A stretch of DNA of 64,000 bases. Origin: Telluria aromaticivorans (GTDB lineage Bacteria; Pseudomonadota; Gammaproteobacteria; Burkholderiales; Burkholderiaceae_D). Position numbers and translations under genes: made by a program. Shown here piece after piece: positions 41,762 to 54,099 of the stretch. The stretch covers positions 62,001 to 126,000 of the forward strand of contig NZ_JABAIV010000010.1 of assembly GCF_013003915.1 (NCBI RefSeq), given 5' to 3'. The notes beneath the pieces are model-generated. The model was not told the origin of the DNA, made no database searches, and saw nothing but the letters and a program-made list of their open reading frames with translations. Positions within the stretch are counted from its first letter, which is position 1. Every line of letters starts with the position of its first letter.

Positions 41762-44700
41762 TTAATAGACCGGGAAGCCGAAGCCGTCCTGGGCCTGCAC
41801 ACCCACCAGCATCGCAGCCTGGCCATCGGTACCGCTGCCCGCAGCATCCTGGCCCGGCAGCGACACCTCGAGCTTGCTCGAACCACCCAGCAGGTTGACC
41901 CACAGGTCCGCCAGGCCGCCGAAGTCGTCCTTGTCGGTATCCTTGCCTGGTGGCGGCGCGTCTTCGCCGTTGCCCCAGCCGTTGTTGCCATGGCTGACCG
42001 ACAGCTTGAACACGTCCGACACCGACATGCTGCCGGCGGTGCTGCCGGTTGCCGCGACCTTGTCGGTGGCGGTGACGCGCACCTCGATCGTGCTGGTCGT
42101 CTTGGGCGCCATGCCGGAGAAGGTGCCGGTGGCGGCATCGAACTTCAGCCACGAAGGCAGGGCCGCACCATTGGCCAGCTTGGCCGAGTAGGTCAGCGTA
42201 TCGCCCTTGTCGATATCGGTGAAGCTGTTGGCCGGCAGCTGGAACGAGAAGGCCTTGTTGAAGTTGATGTACTTGTCGGACAGCGCCTTCGCCAGTTCCG
42301 GCGCATCGTTACGCCCCAGTACCGTCACGTCCATCGACGAGGCGATCGCGGTGCGGCCATCCATCACGGTGTAGTCGAAATGATCGACCACCGAGGCATT
42401 GCGGCCCAGCGACTGCACCTTGTCGGTCAGGCTCGCCAGTGCGTAGACGAAGCTGCCGTTCGGCAGCACCGTCAGCACGCCGTAGTTGCCGAAATCGACG
42501 TCCGTCACCACCTTCAGCGATTTGCCGCTGTCGTTCGACAGCACATTGCCCAGGATGATGAACTGGTCTTCGGTGATGGATGCGGTATCGGCCTGCAGCA
42601 CCGGCTTCTGGGCTTCGCCATTGATGGTGATTTCCAGGTTTGCCGCCTTGCTGACGATGCCGTCGCTGGCCTTGTAGAGGAAGGTCTCGACCAGCGACTG
42701 GCCAAGTTCCAGCGCCTTGACGACCGCGTTCTCGCTGTTGACCACGTAGCTGTAGCTGCCGTCCTGCGCCAGTTCGAGCGTGCCGTAGATGCCGGCGTAC
42801 GAGCCTGCGGTGGAGACCGTAAGCTTGGTGCCGGTATCGACGTCGCGGTCGTTGGCCAGCACGTTGCCGGTGACCGGCGCCTTGCCGCCGGCGCCGACCT
42901 GGCCTGCGTCGGCCACCACGACCGGGGCATCGTTGGTGCCGGTGACCGTGATATCCAGTCCCGACACGACCTGCACCACGCCGTCGGTAGCGGTATAGCT
43001 GAACGATTCGACCACCGACTCACCCTGCGCCAGCGCATGCACGCGGGCCGATGCGCTATCCAGCACATAGGTGTAGCTGCCGTCCGCGGCCAGCGCCAGG
43101 CTGCCGTACTTGCCCGCGTAGGTACCGGCGGTGGCGACCCTGAGCTGGGTGTCAGCGTCGGCATCGCGGTCGTTGGCCAGCACGTTGCCGCTGGCGCCAG
43201 GGCCGCCTGCCGCGACCGCTGCCGTGTCGAGGGCCACGACCGGTGCTTCGTTGGCGCCGTTCACGGTGATCGCCAGGCTGGACAGGATCGATGCGATGCC
43301 GTCGGTCGCCGCGTAAGCGAAGCTGTCGACGGCCGACTGGCCCGCAGCCAGCGCGCGTACCGCGGCGCCGTCCGAGTCCAGCGTGTAGGTGTAGCTGCCG
43401 TCCTGCGCCAGCACCAGGCTGCCGTAGGTGCCGGCGAAGCTGCCCGCTTCGGCCAGGACCAGGCTTGCGCCGGCGTCGCGGTCGGTATCGTTGGCCAGCA
43501 CGTTGCCGCTGGCGGAGACTGCGCCGTTTGCGGCGACCTGCGCCACGTCGGCGCTTACGACCGGAGCGTCATTGGCGCCGGTGATCGTGAATTCCAGCGC
43601 GGCGCTGGTCGAGCCGGCGCCGTCGGTGGCGGCGTAGGTGAAGCTGTCGACTACCGACTGGCCTTGCGCCAGCGACTGCACTTTCGCGTCGTCGTTGTGC
43701 AGGCTGTAGGTATAGCTGCCATCGACGGCCAGCACCAGGGTACCGTAGGCGCCTTCGTAGCTCCCCGGCGTGCCCACCACCAGCTGGGCGCCGGCGTCCG
43801 CATCCTTGTCGTTGGCCAGCACGTTGCCGGTGGCGGCGACTGCGCCGTCTTCGGCGACGGCTGCCGCATCCGCACTCACGCTTGGCGCGTCGTCGGCGCC
43901 GGTGATCGTGACCTGCAGGACTGCCTCTTTCGCGATGCTGCCGTCGGTGGCGGCGTAGCTGAAGCTGTCGACCACGACCTGGCCCTGGGCCAGCGACTGC
44001 ACTTTTGCGTCATTGTTGTGCAGGCGGTAGGTGTAGCTGCCATCGAGGGCCAGCACCAGGGTGCCGTAGGCGCCTTCGTAGGTACCGGGGGCGACGACGG
44101 CCAGCTGGGCGCCGGCGTCCGCATCCTTGTCATTGTCCAGTACATTGCCGCTGGCTGCGACGGCGCCGTCTTCGCTGGCCTGCGCGGTATCCGCGCTGAC
44201 GACCGGGGCGTCATTGCTGCCTGCAATGGTGATCTTCAGCGAGGAGCCGGTCGCCACGATGCCGTCGGTGACGGAGAAGCCGAAGCTTTCCTCGAGCTGC
44301 TGGCCCTGGGCCAGCGCCTGGATCCTGGCGTCGCCGCTGTCCAGGGTGTAGACATAGCTGCCGTCCGCTGCGATTTCCAGAACGCCGTAAGTGCCGGTGT
44401 AGTTGCCTGGTGCGGCGACGGCCAGCTTGCTGCCTGCGTCAAGGTCGCTGTCGTTGGCCAGCACATTGCCGCTGGCGATAGCGCTGCCTTCGCTGGCCTG
44501 CGCCGTATCGGCAGTCACGGCCGGGGCATCGTTGGTGCCGGCAATGGTGACCTGCAGGGTCGAGCCGGTGTTCGCGATGCCATCGGTGACGGCGTAGCTG
44601 AAGGTATCCAGCAGCTGCTGGCCCTGGGCCAGCGACTGGATGGCGGCAGCGCCGTTGTCCAGGATGTAGGTGTAGCTGCCGTCGGCCGCGATCTCCAGCG

Positions 44701-47700
44701 TGCCGTAGGCGCCGGCGTAGCTGCCAGGTGCCGCCACCTTCAGGCTCGTGCCGGCATCGATGTCGCTGTCGTTGGCCAGCACGTTGCCGCTGGCTGCCGG
44801 GCCGTCTTCGCTGGCCTGCGCGGCATCTGCGGTCACGCTTGGCGCGCCGTTGGAACCCGCGATGGTGATCTTCAGCGACGAGCTGGTAGCCGAGATGCCG
44901 TCGGTAACGGCAAAGCCGAAGCTCTCCTCTAACTGCTGGCCCTGGGCCAGCGCCTGTACCTGCGCGTTGCCGCTGTCCAGGGTGTAGCTGTAGCTGCCGT
45001 CGGCCGCGATCTCCAGCTTGCCGTAGGTGCCGGCATAGCTGCCCGGCGCCGCAACCGCCAGGACCGTGCCGGCATCGACATCGCTGTCGTTGGCGAGCAC
45101 GTTGCCGCTGGCTGCCGCGCCGCCCTCAAGGGCCTGCGCCACGTCCGCGGTCACGACCGGGGCGTCATTGGTGCCGGCGATGGTGACCGTCAAGGTGGAA
45201 CCGGTGCTGGCGACGCCGTCGGTGACGGCATAGCCGAAGGTCTCGACCAGTTGCTGGCCCTGGGCCAGCGACTGCACGCGCGCATCGCCGTTGTCCAGCG
45301 TGTAGCTGTAGCTGCCGTCGGCCACCACCACCAGGGTGCCGTAGGTGCCGGCATAGCTGCCCGGGGCCGCGATCTTCAGGGTCGTGCCGGCATCGGCATC
45401 GCTGTCGTTGGCGAGCAGGTTGCCGCCGGTTGCCGCGCCGTCCTCAAGCACCTGGACTGCATCGACGCCGGCGCCCGGCGCCTGGTTGGCGCGGGTGACC
45501 TTGACTTCGAGGGTCGAGGCCGAAGTGGCGATGCCGTCAGTGGCGGTGTAGTCGAAACGCTCGGTCAGCACGCCGCCGGCAGGCGCCGTGGCGATCGAGG
45601 CATCGAGGGTGTAGGTATAGCTGCCGTCCTGTGCCAGTACCAGGGTGCCGTAGGCGCCGGTGAAGCTGCCGGCATTCGCCACCTGCAGCACGGTGCCCTT
45701 GTCGATGTCGGTGTCGTTGGCCAGCACATTGCCGTTCACGGCCTTGGCCTGGGCTTCGTCGAGGGTGGCCTTGTCGAGCGTGGCCACCGGGCCGTCGTTG
45801 CTGCCCGTGACCTGGACGTTGACGACCGCGGTCGAGGTGCGGCCCAGGTTGTCGCGGACGGTATAGGTGAAGCTGTCCTTCAGGACTTCGCCCTGCGCCA
45901 GTTCCTGGAAGCGGGCGCCGATGTCGTACTGGACGGTGTCACCAGCCAGCGCCACGGTCGCGCCGAGGGTGGAGGCGCCGACCGAGACCAGGCGCGCGGC
46001 CGGGTTGGTGTCGTTGGCCAGCAGGTCAGCCGCGGCGATCTGCACCACGCCGCCATCTTCGCGCGCGGTCACGCTGTCGGCGAGCGCCACCGGCACGCCG
46101 CCCAGCAGGCCGACCATGCCGGCTCGGTCGAGCGAACTGCCGTTGTCGAACACGATGCGGTTCACGCCTTCAGTCTGGCCCAGCCAGCCGGTCAGCACCA
46201 CGCTGTCGGCGGTGCCCTTGATGCCCAGCACCAGGTCGTTGCCCGACTGGGTGGCGACCAGGTCGCCCTGGACGATGTTCGCGCCAAAGCGCAGCACGTC
46301 GGCGCCCTGCGTGTCATTCACGCGGTCCGCGCCGTCGCCGCGATTGAAGCGGTAGGTGTCGTCGCCCGTGCCACCCGCCAGGGTGTCGTTGCCGGCCGCA
46401 CCAGCCAGGGTGTCGTTGCCGGCGCCCCCAAGCAGCGCATTCGCGCCGGCGTTGCCGGTGACGGCGTTATCCAGTTCGTTGCCGCTGCCGTCGATGGCGC
46501 CGGTGCCGGTCAGGGTCAGGTTCTCGATATGCGCAGCCAGGCTGTGGCTGATGCCGGCCAGTACCGAATCAAGGCCCTCGCCTGCGATTTCGATGGTCGT
46601 GTCGTTCGCGTCGTCGACCACGTAGCTGTCGTTGCCGGTGCCGCCGCTCATGGCGTCGGCGCCGAGGCCGCCGTCGACCGTATCGTTGCCGCCGGCTGCG
46701 TTGATGGTGTCGCTGCCGGCGCCGCCGGCCAGGGTATTGGCCGCGTCGTTACCGGTGATGGTGTTGTCCAGGGCGTTGCCGGTGCCGTTGCTCGCGGCAG
46801 TGCCGGTCAGCACCAGGTGCTCGACGTTGGCGCCCAGCGTGAAGCTGGCGCCGGCACGGACGGTGTCGGTGCCGCCGCCCACTGCCTCGTTGGCCAGGTC
46901 GCTGCTGACGTCGACGATGAAGGTGTCGTCGCCGGCGCCGCCGCTCATGCTGTCGGCGCCCGCGCCGCCGTCGATCAGGTTGGCGCCGGCATTGCCGGTG
47001 ATGATATTGCCCAGGGCATTGCCGGTGCCGTCCAGGTCGTCAAGGCCGGCCAGGACCAGGTTCTCCAGGTTCGCGCCGAGCACGTAGTCGATGCTCGAGG
47101 TAACGGTGTCGGTGCCCGCGTTGAGCGCTTCAAGCACCACGTCGCCGGCTTCGTCGACGACGTAGCCATCGTTGCCTGCGCCGCCCTGCAGGTTGTCGGC
47201 GCCAGTGCCGCCGTCCAGGGTGTCGTTGCCGATGCCCGCCAGCAGCGTATCGTTGCCGGCGCCGCCATTCAGCTGGTTGCTGCCGGCATTGCCGGTGATG
47301 ACGTTATCCAGCGCATTGCCGGCGCCATTGGTGTTGACGGTGCCGGTCAGGACCAGGTTCTCGACGTTGTCGGCCAGCGTGTGGTTGACGCCGGCCTGGA
47401 CGGTGTCGAGGCCTTCGGCTTCCAGCTCATTGACCACGTCGGCGGCGCTGTCGACGATATAGGTGTCGTCGCCGCTGCCGCCGGCCATCGTGTCGGCGCC
47501 AACGCCGCCATTGAGCACGTCGTTGCCGGCATCGCCATTGAGTGCGTCGTCGCCCGCGTCGCCGCTCAGGGCGTCGTTGCCTTCGCCGCCGACCAGGGTG
47601 TCGGCCCCGACATTGCCGTTGATGGTGTCGTTGCCGGCCTTGCCGTCGAGGACGTTGGCCCCAAGGTTGCCGTTGATGATGTTGTTGAGTTCGTTACCGC

Positions 47701-50542
47701 TGCCGTTGATGTCGGCCGCGCCGGTCAGGACCAGGTTCTCGACATTGTCGGTCAGGGTGTAGGTAATGCTGGAGTTGACCACGTCGGTGCCGGCAGTGCC
47801 GGCTTCCAGCACGATGTCGCCGTCGTTGTCGACCACGAAGGTATCGTCGCCCAGGCCGCCGGCCATGCGGTCGCTGCCCAGGCCGCCGTTAAGGAGGTCG
47901 TTGCCGGCATCGCCGTCGAGCTGGTCGTCGCCCGCTTCGCCGTTGAGCGCGTCGTTGCCGTCGCCGCCGCTGGCCACGTCGTTGCCCTCGCCTGCGTTGA
48001 CCGTATCGATGCCGGCGCCGGCGCTGGTGATGTTGTTGCCGCTATTGCCGGTGATGACATTGTTCAGCGCATTGCCGTGGCCGACCAGGTCGCTGGAGCC
48101 GGTCAGGACCAGGTTGTCGACGTTGGCCGCCAGCGTGTAGTCGATGCTCGATTCGACCGTGTCCACGCCCGTGTTCACGCCTTCGGTGACCAGGTCGCCC
48201 GCGTTGTCGACCACATAGGTGTCGTTGCCCGCACCGCCGGACATGCTGTCGGCGCCGAGGCCGCCGTCGAGGCGGTCGTTACCGGCGGCATCCGTCAGCG
48301 TATCGTTGCCCAGGCCGCCATACAGCGCATTGCTGCTGATGTTGCCGATGATGGTGTTGTCGAGCTCGTTGCCCGTGCCGCTGACCAGCGCGTTGCCGGT
48401 CAGGGTCAGGTTCTCGACCTCGGACGTCAGGCTGTAGTCGATGCTCGACTGGACGGTGTCCAGGCCTTCGCCAGCGGCTTCGTTCACCGCGTCGCCCGCG
48501 TTGTCGACCACATAGGTGTCGTCGCCGGTGTTGCCGGCCATGCTGTCGGCGCCAGTGCCGCCATTCAGGAAGTCGTTGCCTTCGCCGCCGACCAGGCTGT
48601 CGTTGCCTGCATTGCCGTGGAGGGTGTCGTTGCCTTCCAGGCCATCCAGGCTGTTGTTGGCCGCATTGCCGTTGATGACGTTGTTCAGGACATTACCGGC
48701 GCCGTTCAATTCGGCAGTGCCGGTCAGGGTCAGGTTGTCGGTGTTCGAGGTAAGCGTATAAGTGATGCTGGACTCGACCAGGTCGATGCCCGCGCCTTCG
48801 TCTTCACCGACCAGGTCGCCGCCGTCGTTGACGACATAGGTGTCGTCGCCGATGCCCCCAAGCATGCGGTCAGCACCCAGGCCGCCGTCGATGCGGTCGT
48901 TGCCGGCGTCGCCGTACAGGGTGTCGTTGCCGCCTTCGCCATTGATCAGGTCGTTGCCGTCGCCGCCGTTGACCGTGTCGTCGCCCTCGCCGGCATTGAC
49001 CGTATCCACGCCCGCATCGGCGTTGATCGTGTTGTTGCCGGCGTTGCCGGTGATGGTGTTGTTGAGCGCGTTGCCGGCGCCTTTCAGGTCTTGCGTGCCG
49101 GTCATGGCCAGGTTCTCGACGCCTTCGGTCAGCACGTAGTCGATGCCCGACTGCACGGTGTCGAGGCCGCCATTGAAGGCTTCGACCACCAGGTCGCCCG
49201 CGTCGTCGACGACGTATACGTCGTTGCCGAGGCCGCCCTGCATGGTATCGGCGCCCAGGCCGCCGTCGAGGGTGTCGTTGCCGCCATTGTCGACCAGGGT
49301 GTCGTTGCCGGCGCCGCCAAGCAGGGCGTTGCTGCCGCCGTTGCCGGTGATCGTGTTATCCAGTTCGTTGCCGGTGCCGCTGATCGCGGCGGCGCCGGTC
49401 AGGGTCAGGTTCTCCACGAAGGCGCCCAGGGTGTGGCTGGCGCTTGCCATCACCTTGTCGCTGCCTTCGCCGTCGTTCTCCACCACCACGTCGCCCGCGT
49501 TCTCGACGACATAGGTGTCGTCGCCGCTGCCGCCCACCAGGCTGTCGGCGCCGAGGCCGCCGTCGAGGCTGTCGTTGCCGTCCAGCCCATACAGGGTGTT
49601 GGAGGCGCCGTTGCCGCTGATGCTGTTATTGAGTTCGTTACCGCTGCCGTCGATGCCCAGCAGGCCGGTCAGCACCAGGTTCTCGACGTTGCCGGTCAGG
49701 GTGTAGCTGATGTTCGACTGGACGGTGTCGGTGCCGGCACCCGCCGCTTCGATCACCAGGTCGCCGGCGTTGTCGACCACATAGCTGTCGTTGCCAGTGC
49801 CGCCATCCATCTGGTCCGCACCCTGGCCGCCGATGAGGCTGTCATTGCCGGCGCCGCCGCTCAGGCTGTTGTTGCCGATATTGCCGGTCAAGACGTTGTC
49901 CAGGGCGTTGCCGGTGCCGTCGATGGCCGCGTCGCCCGTCAGGATCAGCTGTTCGACATTGTCGGTCAGGCCGTAGCTGATGCTGGAGCGGACCGTGTCG
50001 TTGCCGGCGCCGGCCGCTTCGCTCACCACGTCCCCGGCGTCGTCGATCACATAGCTGTCGTCGCCGGTCCCGCCCTGCAGGCTGTCGGCGCCGCTGCCGC
50101 CGTCGAGCGCATCGTTGCCCCCATTGCCCACCAGGGTATCGTTGCCGCCGCCGCCGTTCAAGGCATTGCTGCCGTTGTTGCCGGTGATGCTGTTGTCTTG
50201 CGCATTGCCGCTGCCGGCAGTGCTGGCGTTGCCCGTCAGGACCAGGTTCTCGACGTTCTCGGACAGCGTGGTGCTGACGCTCGCCTGGACCGTGTCGGTG
50301 CCCTCGCCCGCCTTTTCCACCACCACGTCGGCGCCGCTGTCGACGATATAGGTATCGTCGCCCTCGCCGCCAACCAGGGTATCCGCACCTGCCAGGCCGT
50401 TCAGGACGTTGGCGCCCGAGTTACCGGTGATCACGTTGTTGCGCGAATTGCCGGTACCGTTGATGTCGGCAGTGCCGGTCAGTACCAGGTCATCGGTGAC
50501 GGAGTTCAGCGTGGTGGTGACGGAAGCGGTAGTGGTGGTCAT
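41762..50542 (-). CDS. Giant repeat adhesin (RTX-like repeats plus VCBS modules), probably type I secreted
   Basis: A 2,926-residue acidic, cysteine-poor protein. From the ATG at 50542 (AAGGAA six bases upstream) it begins directly with RTX-like calcium-binding text. About 13 large units of roughly 100 residues follow, each with GGxGNDTLxGGxGxD nonapeptides, [12 protein letters not shown] and ENLxLTG. Around residues 1390-1480 a hemolysin-related segment ([19 protein letters not shown]) ends this part. Residues 1580-2745 hold about 11 VCBS/cadherin-like modules (GNVLANDxDxDAG, YGTLxLAxDGSYTYxLD). The C-terminus has an Ig-like PIG domain and ends GFGFPVY. There is no Sec signal peptide. Such proteins mediate biofilm and surface attachment; no secretion genes are adjacent. 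The opposite-strand long frames are shadows. Confidence 0.93.
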   Translation of the reverse strand: MTTTTASVTTTLNSVTDDLVLTGTADINGTGNSRNNVITGNSGANVLNGLAGADTLVGGEGDDTYIVDSGADVVVEKAGEGTDTVQASVSTTLSENVENLVLTGNASTAGSGNAQDNSITGNNGSNALNGGGGNDTLVGNGGNDALDGGSGADSLQGGTGDDSYVIDDAGDVVSEAAGAGNDTVRSSISYGLTDNVEQLILTGDAAIDGTGNALDNVLTGNIGNNSLSGGAGNDSLIGGQGADQMDGGTGNDSYVVDNAGDLVIEAAGAGTDTVQSNISYTLTGNVENLVLTGLLGIDGSGNELNNSISGNGASNTLYGLDGNDSLDGGLGADSLVGGSGDDTYVVENAGDVVVENDGEGSDKVMASASHTLGAFVENLTLTGAAAISGTGNELDNTITGNGGSNALLGGAGNDTLVDNGGNDTLDGGLGADTMQGGLGNDVYVVDDAGDLVVEAFNGGLDTVQSGIDYVLTEGVENLAMTGTQDLKGAGNALNNTITGNAGNNTINADAGVDTVNAGEGDDTVNGGDGNDLINGEGGNDTLYGDAGNDRIDGGLGADRMLGGIGDDTYVVNDGGDLVGEDEGAGIDLVESSITYTLTSNTDNLTLTGTAELNGAGNVLNNVINGNAANNSLDGLEGNDTLHGNAGNDSLVGGEGNDFLNGGTGADSMAGNTGDDTYVVDNAGDAVNEAAGEGLDTVQSSIDYSLTSEVENLTLTGNALVSGTGNELDNTIIGNISSNALYGGLGNDTLTDAAGNDRLDGGLGADSMSGGAGNDTYVVDNAGDLVTEGVNTGVDTVESSIDYTLAANVDNLVLTGSSDLVGHGNALNNVITGNSGNNITSAGAGIDTVNAGEGNDVASGGDGNDALNGEAGDDQLDGDAGNDLLNGGLGSDRMAGGLGDDTFVVDNDGDIVLEAGTAGTDVVNSSITYTLTDNVENLVLTGAADINGSGNELNNIINGNLGANVLDGKAGNDTINGNVGADTLVGGEGNDALSGDAGDDALNGDAGNDVLNGGVGADTMAGGSGDDTYIVDSAADVVNELEAEGLDTVQAGVNHTLADNVENLVLTGTVNTNGAGNALDNVITGNAGSNQLNGGAGNDTLLAGIGNDTLDGGTGADNLQGGAGNDGYVVDEAGDVVLEALNAGTDTVTSSIDYVLGANLENLVLAGLDDLDGTGNALGNIITGNAGANLIDGGAGADSMSGGAGDDTFIVDVSSDLANEAVGGGTDTVRAGASFTLGANVEHLVLTGTAASNGTGNALDNTITGNDAANTLAGGAGSDTINAAGGNDTVDGGLGADAMSGGTGNDSYVVDDANDTTIEIAGEGLDSVLAGISHSLAAHIENLTLTGTGAIDGSGNELDNAVTGNAGANALLGGAGNDTLAGAAGNDTLAGGTGDDTYRFNRGDGADRVNDTQGADVLRFGANIVQGDLVATQSGNDLVLGIKGTADSVVLTGWLGQTEGVNRIVFDNGSSLDRAGMVGLLGGVPVALADSVTAREDGGVVQIAAADLLANDTNPAARLVSVGASTLGATVALAGDTVQYDIGARFQELAQGEVLKDSFTYTVRDNLGRTSTAVVNVQVTGSNDGPVATLDKATLDEAQAKAVNGNVLANDTDIDKGTVLQVANAGSFTGAYGTLVLAQDGSYTYTLDASIATAPAGGVLTERFDYTATDGIATSASTLEVKVTRANQAPGAGVDAVQVLEDGAATGGNLLANDSDADAGTTLKIAAPGSYAGTYGTLVVVADGSYSYTLDNGDARVQSLAQGQQLVETFGYAVTDGVASTGSTLTVTIAGTNDAPVVTADVAQALEGGAAASGNVLANDSDVDAGTVLAVAAPGSYAGTYGKLEIAADGSYSYTLDSGNAQVQALAQGQQLEESFGFAVTDGISATSSSLKITIAGSNGAPSVTADAAQASEDGPAASGNVLANDSDIDAGTSLKVAAPGSYAGAYGTLEIAADGSYTYILDNGAAAIQSLAQGQQLLDTFSYAVTDGIANTGSTLQVTIAGTNDAPAVTADTAQASEGSAIASGNVLANDSDLDAGSKLAVAAPGNYTGTYGVLEIAADGSYVYTLDSGDARIQALAQGQQLEESFGFSVTDGIVATGSSLKITIAGSNDAPVVSADTAQASEDGAVAASGNVLDNDKDADAGAQLAVVAPGTYEGAYGTLVLALDGSYTYRLHNNDAKVQSLAQGQVVVDSFSYAATDGSIAKEAVLQVTITGADDAPSVSADAAAVAEDGAVAATGNVLANDKDADAGAQLVVGTPGSYEGAYGTLVLAVDGSYTYSLHNDDAKVQSLAQGQSVVDSFTYAATDGAGSTSAALEFTITGANDAPVVSADVAQVAANGAVSASGNVLANDTDRDAGASLVLAEAGSFAGTYGSLVLAQDGSYTYTLDSDGAAVRALAAGQSAVDSFAYAATDGIASILSSLAITVNGANEAPVVALDTAAVAAGGPGASGNVLANDRDADADTQLRVATAGTYAGKYGSLALAADGSYTYVLDSASARVHALAQGESVVESFSYTATDGVVQVVSGLDITVTGTNDAPVVVADAGQVGAGGKAPVTGNVLANDRDVDTGTKLTVSTAGSYAGIYGTLELAQDGSYSYVVNSENAVVKALELGQSLVETFLYKASDGIVSKAANLEITINGEAQKPVLQADTASITEDQFIILGNVLSNDSGKSLKVVTDVDFGNYGVLTVLPNGSFVYALASLTDKVQSLGRNASVVDHFDYTVMDGRTAIASSMDVTVLGRNDAPELAKALSDKYINFNKAFSFQLPANSFTDIDKGDTLTYSAKLANGAALPSWLKFDAATGTFSGMAPKTTSTIEVRVTATDKVAATGSTAGSMSVSDVFKLSVSHGNNGWGNGEDAPPPGKDTDKDDFGGLADLWVNLLGGSSKLEVSLPGQDAAGSGTDGQAAMLVGVQAQDGFGFPVY
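42306..45795 (-). repeat. Tandem array of about 11 VCBS-type modules
   Basis: Units of roughly 310 bases, each encoding an APVV...GNVLANDxDxDAG...DGSYTYxLD...F.YxATDG...ITGxND module. The central modules (about 44100-45480) are the most alike, which points to recent duplication. Confidence 0.85.
46450..50500 (-). repeat. Tandem array of about 13 RTX-like units
   Basis: Units of roughly 270-370 bases each encode glycine/aspartate-rich nonapeptides followed by [10 protein letters not shown] and ENLxLTG text. The unit number was counted from the ENLxLTG-type motif. Confidence 0.85.
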
Positions 50543-50591
50543 GTTTTTCCTTGTTGAGCCTCTGACAGGCTTTTCCAAAACGCAAGTTAAC

Positions 50592-50633
50592 TTACTATTG
50601 GGAAATAGTAACATGAAAGTTTCCACATGGAAA
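50592..50633 (-). promoter_or_regulatory. Two perfect palindromes upstream of the adhesin gene
   Basis: TTACTATT-GGGA-AATAGTAA (50592-50611) and TTTCCA-CA-TGGAAA (50620-50633) are centred 25 bases apart in an AT-rich patch 50-91 bases before the adhesin start. They look like regulator binding sites. Confidence 0.5.
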
Positions 50634-50694
50634 TGACTATGCACAATGGCCACACTCCCCTGTTCCAGCCGGGGCCAACTGTTGCGTAAAGACG

Positions 50695-50723
50695 AAAAAA
50701 AACCACCCGAAGGTGGCTTTTTT
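50695..50723 (-). terminator. Terminator after the metC-like gene
   Basis: CCACC-CGAA-GGTGG stem embedded in A and T tracts, directly downstream (leftward) of the gene ending at 50739. Confidence 0.85.
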
Positions 50724-50738
50724 GCCAATTGGTAAAAA

Positions 50739-51905
50739 TTACGCGAGGCTGGCGAGCGCCTGCCCGATGTCGGCGATCAGGTCGCCGGTAGCTTCCAGGC
50801 CGATGTTCAGCCGCACCAGCACGCCGGCTTCTTTCCAGCCTGAGCGCATGGCGCGGATCCGGTAAGGCATCACCAAGCTGTTGGGTCCGCCCCAGCTGTA
50901 GCCGATGCCGAACAGCTGCAGCGCGTCGACGAAACGGTCGACCTGCTCTTCTGAATAGCGCGCGTCGAACAACACCGAGAACAGACCGCCGGCGCCGCTG
51001 AAATCGCGCTTCCAGGTTGCATGACCAGGACAATCGGCGAAAGCCGGATGCAGCACCTTCGTGATCTCCGGACGCGCCTTGAGCCATGTGGCGATCTCGC
51101 GGGCAGCAGCATCGTGCGCATCGAAACGCAGCTTCATGGTCGGCAGCCCGCGCATCACCAAATATGCATCGTCGGCGCCGACCCCGTAACCGAGCCGCAT
51201 GTGCGCCTGCGCCAGCCTGTCGTTCAGCGCACGGTCGCGCGTGATCACCGCGCCCATCAACAGGTCCGCCCCGCCCGACTGGTACTTGGTCAGTGCATGC
51301 ATGACGATGTCGGCGCCGACATCGAACCCACGCAGCGCCAGGCCGGCGGCCCAGGTGTTGTCCAGCGCGACCAGCACGCCCTTCTCTTTCGCGGCCTGGC
51401 AAATCGCGGGCAGGTCCGGCACTTCCATCGACACCGAACCGGGCGCCTCGGCCCAGATCAGCCTCGTGTTCGGCCCGATCAGTCCCGCGATACCGCTGCC
51501 GATCATCGGGTCATAGAAGCGCGCGGTGATGCCGAAGTCCTGCGACAGCCAGCGCCCCAGTTCGCGGTTCGGGTTGTATACGTTGTCGGGCAGGAGCACG
51601 TCGTCGCCGCTTTTCAGCAGTGCGAAGTCGACCATCGCGATCGCGGCCAGGCCCGAAGGCGCGAGCAGGCAGTGGCTGCCGCCTTCAATATCGACGAGGC
51701 GCGCTTCCAGCGTAAATGTGGTCGGGGTGCCGTGCAGGCCGTAGGTATAGCCGGTCTTGTCCTTCCACTGGCTCGAGCGCATCGCAGCCACGTTCTCGAA
51801 CAGGACGGTCGAGGCGTGGTGGATGCCGGGCGGGAAGGCGTCGAAGCCGGCGGGAGGAGTGTAATCGCTATGGATCAGGGAGGTCTGGACCGACTTCTTC
51901 TTCAT
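50739..51905 (-). CDS. metC: Cystathionine beta-lyase-type PLP enzyme
   Basis: A 388-residue Cys/Met-metabolism PLP enzyme. Visible motifs are [18 protein letters not shown], the substrate/PLP region [43 protein letters not shown] and the PLP lysine in [17 protein letters not shown]. The sequence is closest in style to MetC (cystathionine to homocysteine, pyruvate and ammonia) in which DNTWA replaces the DNTFA of gamma-lyases. A different C-S lyase activity is possible. It lies 39 bases after rimO on the same strand. Confidence 0.85.
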   Translation of the reverse strand: MKKKSVQTSLIHSDYTPPAGFDAFPPGIHHASTVLFENVAAMRSSQWKDKTGYTYGLHGTPTTFTLEARLVDIEGGSHCLLAPSGLAAIAMVDFALLKSGDDVLLPDNVYNPNRELGRWLSQDFGITARFYDPMIGSGIAGLIGPNTRLIWAEAPGSVSMEVPDLPAICQAAKEKGVLVALDNTWAAGLALRGFDVGADIVMHALTKYQSGGADLLMGAVITRDRALNDRLAQAHMRLGYGVGADDAYLVMRGLPTMKLRFDAHDAAAREIATWLKARPEITKVLHPAFADCPGHATWKRDFSGAGGLFSVLFDARYSEEQVDRFVDALQLFGIGYSWGGPNSLVMPYRIRAMRSGWKEAGVLVRLNIGLEATGDLIADIGQALASLA

Positions 51906-51944
51906 GCGGCTGCGCCCTCGCGGCTTCGGTTGATTAGTGCTTGA

Positions 51945-53411
51945 TCAGGCGACGCTGGCCCACAGGTCGTGGGCGTCGGCGCGGGTGATCACGACGTCGA
52001 TGAACTGGCCGACGACCGGCTTGGCCTTGCCCGGGGTGAGCGAGCGCTTGATGTGGACCACGCCGTCGATTTCCGGCGCATCCGCGCTAGAGCGCGCAAT
52101 CGCTTCGCGCGCACCGACTTCGTCCACCAGCACGCGCATGGTGCGGCCGACCTTGGCCTGCATGCGCTTCAGGGAGATTTCTTCCTGCAGCAGCATCACG
52201 CGGGCGCGGCGTTCTTCGCGCACCGCTTCCGGCACCGGGTTGGCCAGCTCGTTGGCGGTCGCGCCTTCCACCGGCGAATAGGCGAAGCAGCCCAGGCGGT
52301 CGATCTGGGCTTCGCGCAGGAAGTCCAGCAGGTATTCGAATTCCTCGTCGGTCTCGCCCGGGAAACCGGCGATGAAAGTCGAGCGGATGGTCAGGTCCGG
52401 GTTCATCTTGCGCCAGGCCAGGATGCGGTCGAGGTTCTTCTCGCCGCTGGCCGGGCGCTTCATGCGCTTGAGCACATCCGGATGGGCGTGCTGCATCGGG
52501 ATGTCGAGGTAAGGCAGCAGGTGGCCGTCGCTCATCAACGGGATCACCTGGTCGACGTGCGGGTACGGGTAGACGTAGTGCATGCGCACCCAGGCGCCGT
52601 GCTCGCGCGCCATCTCGCGCAGGGCTTCGGCCAGCTGGGTCATGTGAGTCTTGACCGGGCGGCCCTTCCAGAAGCCCAGGCGGAACTTGACGTCCACGCC
52701 ATAGGCGCTGGTGTCCTGCGAGATCACCAGCAGTTCCTTGACGCCGGCCTTGAACAAATTCTCGGCTTCCTGCAGCACCTCGTGGATCGGGCGCGACACG
52801 AGGTCGCCGCGCATCGACGGGATGATGCAGAAGCTGCAGCGGTGGTTGCAGCCTTCGGAAATCTTCAGGTAGGCGTAATGCTTCGGGGTCAGCTTGACGC
52901 CGGTATCCGGCACCAGGTCGAGGAAAGGATTGTGCTGCGGTTTCGGCAGGTGCAGGTGGACCGATTCCATCACTTCGGTCACCGCATGCGGGCCGGTCAC
53001 GGCCAGCACCTTCGGGTGCACCTTGGTGATGATGTCTGCTCCGTCCGCATCCTTCTTCGCGCCCAGGCAACCGGTGACGATCACCTTGCCGTTTTCGGCC
53101 AGCGCCTCGCCGATCGCATCCAGCGATTCCTGCACCGCCGCGTCGATGAAGCCGCAGGTGTTGACGATCACCAGGTCCGCGCCGTCATAGGAATTGGCGG
53201 TCTGGTAGCCTTCGGCGCGCAGCTGGGTGAGAATTTGCTCGGAATCGACCAGCGCCTTCGGGCAGCCAAGCGAGACGAAGCCGACCTTCGGCGCCGCTAC
53301 GCCGGCGGCCGGGCTCGGGATGACGAGCGCGGGAGCGATGGCGGGAGCAACCACGGCGGCCGCGTTGGCGGTGGCGGAGTCGAGGATCGGATTACGGCGG
53401 AGTTCAGTCAT
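51945..53411 (-). CDS. rimO: Ribosomal protein S12 methylthiotransferase
   Basis: A 488-residue radical SAM enzyme that methylthiolates Asp89 of ribosomal protein S12. The MTTase domain has [38 protein letters not shown] and VTGCLGAK with the three Cys of the auxiliary 4Fe-4S cluster. The radical SAM Cys triad is [13 protein letters not shown]. The C-terminal TRAM domain ends the protein. The N-terminus has an Ala/Pro-rich extension of about 40 residues beyond typical RimO. I used the ATG at 53411; upstream codons to 53528 are not family-like. Confidence 0.95.
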   Translation of the reverse strand: MTELRRNPILDSATANAAAVVAPAIAPALVIPSPAAGVAAPKVGFVSLGCPKALVDSEQILTQLRAEGYQTANSYDGADLVIVNTCGFIDAAVQESLDAIGEALAENGKVIVTGCLGAKKDADGADIITKVHPKVLAVTGPHAVTEVMESVHLHLPKPQHNPFLDLVPDTGVKLTPKHYAYLKISEGCNHRCSFCIIPSMRGDLVSRPIHEVLQEAENLFKAGVKELLVISQDTSAYGVDVKFRLGFWKGRPVKTHMTQLAEALREMAREHGAWVRMHYVYPYPHVDQVIPLMSDGHLLPYLDIPMQHAHPDVLKRMKRPASGEKNLDRILAWRKMNPDLTIRSTFIAGFPGETDEEFEYLLDFLREAQIDRLGCFAYSPVEGATANELANPVPEAVREERRARVMLLQEEISLKRMQAKVGRTMRVLVDEVGAREAIARSSADAPEIDGVVHIKRSLTPGKAKPVVGQFIDVVITRADAHDLWASVA

Positions 53412-53532
53412 GGGCGGTTGCAAACATTCTGGGCAATCCGCGATTGTACCTGAAGCGGGTGGCCCAGTCGAACCAGCCTGGAGGTTTTGCCGGCGTCCGC
53501 AACAGGGTTGCGGGCCGGCCGATGTCACTCAA

Positions 53533-54099
53533 TTACTTCTTGTCCGTCGGCGGCGGGACGATGCCCGGGAACGGGAAGGCGCCGAACATGGCCTTGCTCT
53601 GGCTTTGCATCTGTTCCTGCATCTGAATGAACAGGTTTTTCGACTGGTCGATATAGCTGTTCATCATGCCCTGCATCATCGGGCCCTGGACGTTCATGAA
53701 CTGGGTCCACATTTCCGGGCTGAAAGGCTTGCCCTCGACCGCGCCGGCAGCGCTGCTGGTGAACTTGTCCTGGATGTCGGTGAAGGCCTGCACGTTCTTC
53801 TCGAGGTAGGAGCCCATCATGCCCTGCATGGCATGGCCGTAGTAGCGGATGATCTGCGACAGCACCGCGCTCGAGAACATCGGGGCGCCGTTGGCCTCCT
53901 CTTCCAGGATGATCTGGAGCAGGATCGCGCGGGTGAGGTCTTCGTTGCTCTTGGCGTCGACGACGGTAAACTCGTCGGCGTCGAGCACCAGCTGCTTCAC
54001 GTCGGTCAGGGTGATGTAGGAACTGGTCTGGGTGTCGTACAGACGGCGGTTCGGATACTTCTTGATCAGGCGTTCTGCACTCTTTTTCGTACTGCTCAT
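53533..54099 (-). CDS. phaR: Polyhydroxyalkanoate synthesis repressor
   Basis: A 188-residue regulator that binds DNA and PHA granules and represses phasin expression until polymer accumulates. The N-terminal PHB/PHA accumulation regulator DNA-binding domain is clear: RLIKKYPNRRLYDTQTSSYI, TLTDVKQLVLD. Two repeats of the PHB_acc type follow: LSQIIRYYGHAMQGMMGSYL and Met/Gln-rich NSYIDQSKNLFIQMQEQM. The start is the ATG at 54099. It lies downstream of phaC on the same strand, separated by a paired REP element. Confidence 0.93.
   Translation of the reverse strand: MSSTKKSAERLIKKYPNRRLYDTQTSSYITLTDVKQLVLDADEFTVVDAKSNEDLTRAILLQIILEEEANGAPMFSSAVLSQIIRYYGHAMQGMMGSYLEKNVQAFTDIQDKFTSSAAGAVEGKPFSPEMWTQFMNVQGPMMQGMMNSYIDQSKNLFIQMQEQMQSQSKAMFGAFPFPGIVPPPTDKK

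Noticed and set aside
41696..44932. Long plus-strand frame (1,078 codons) opposite the VCBS part of the adhesin
   Set aside because: Same reason: antisense reading of the VCBS repeats, with no family signature.
41762..50542. Regular direct repeats that could suggest a CRISPR array
   Set aside because: Units are hundreds of bases long, in frame and coding; there are no short identical repeats with unique spacers and no cas genes.
45251..50557. Very long open frame (1,768 codons) on the plus strand opposite the adhesin gene
   Set aside because: It is a shadow of the repetitive high-GC adhesin gene; its sequence is a low-complexity Val/Ala/Gly/Asp text mirroring the repeat and it has no independent domain or ribosome site.
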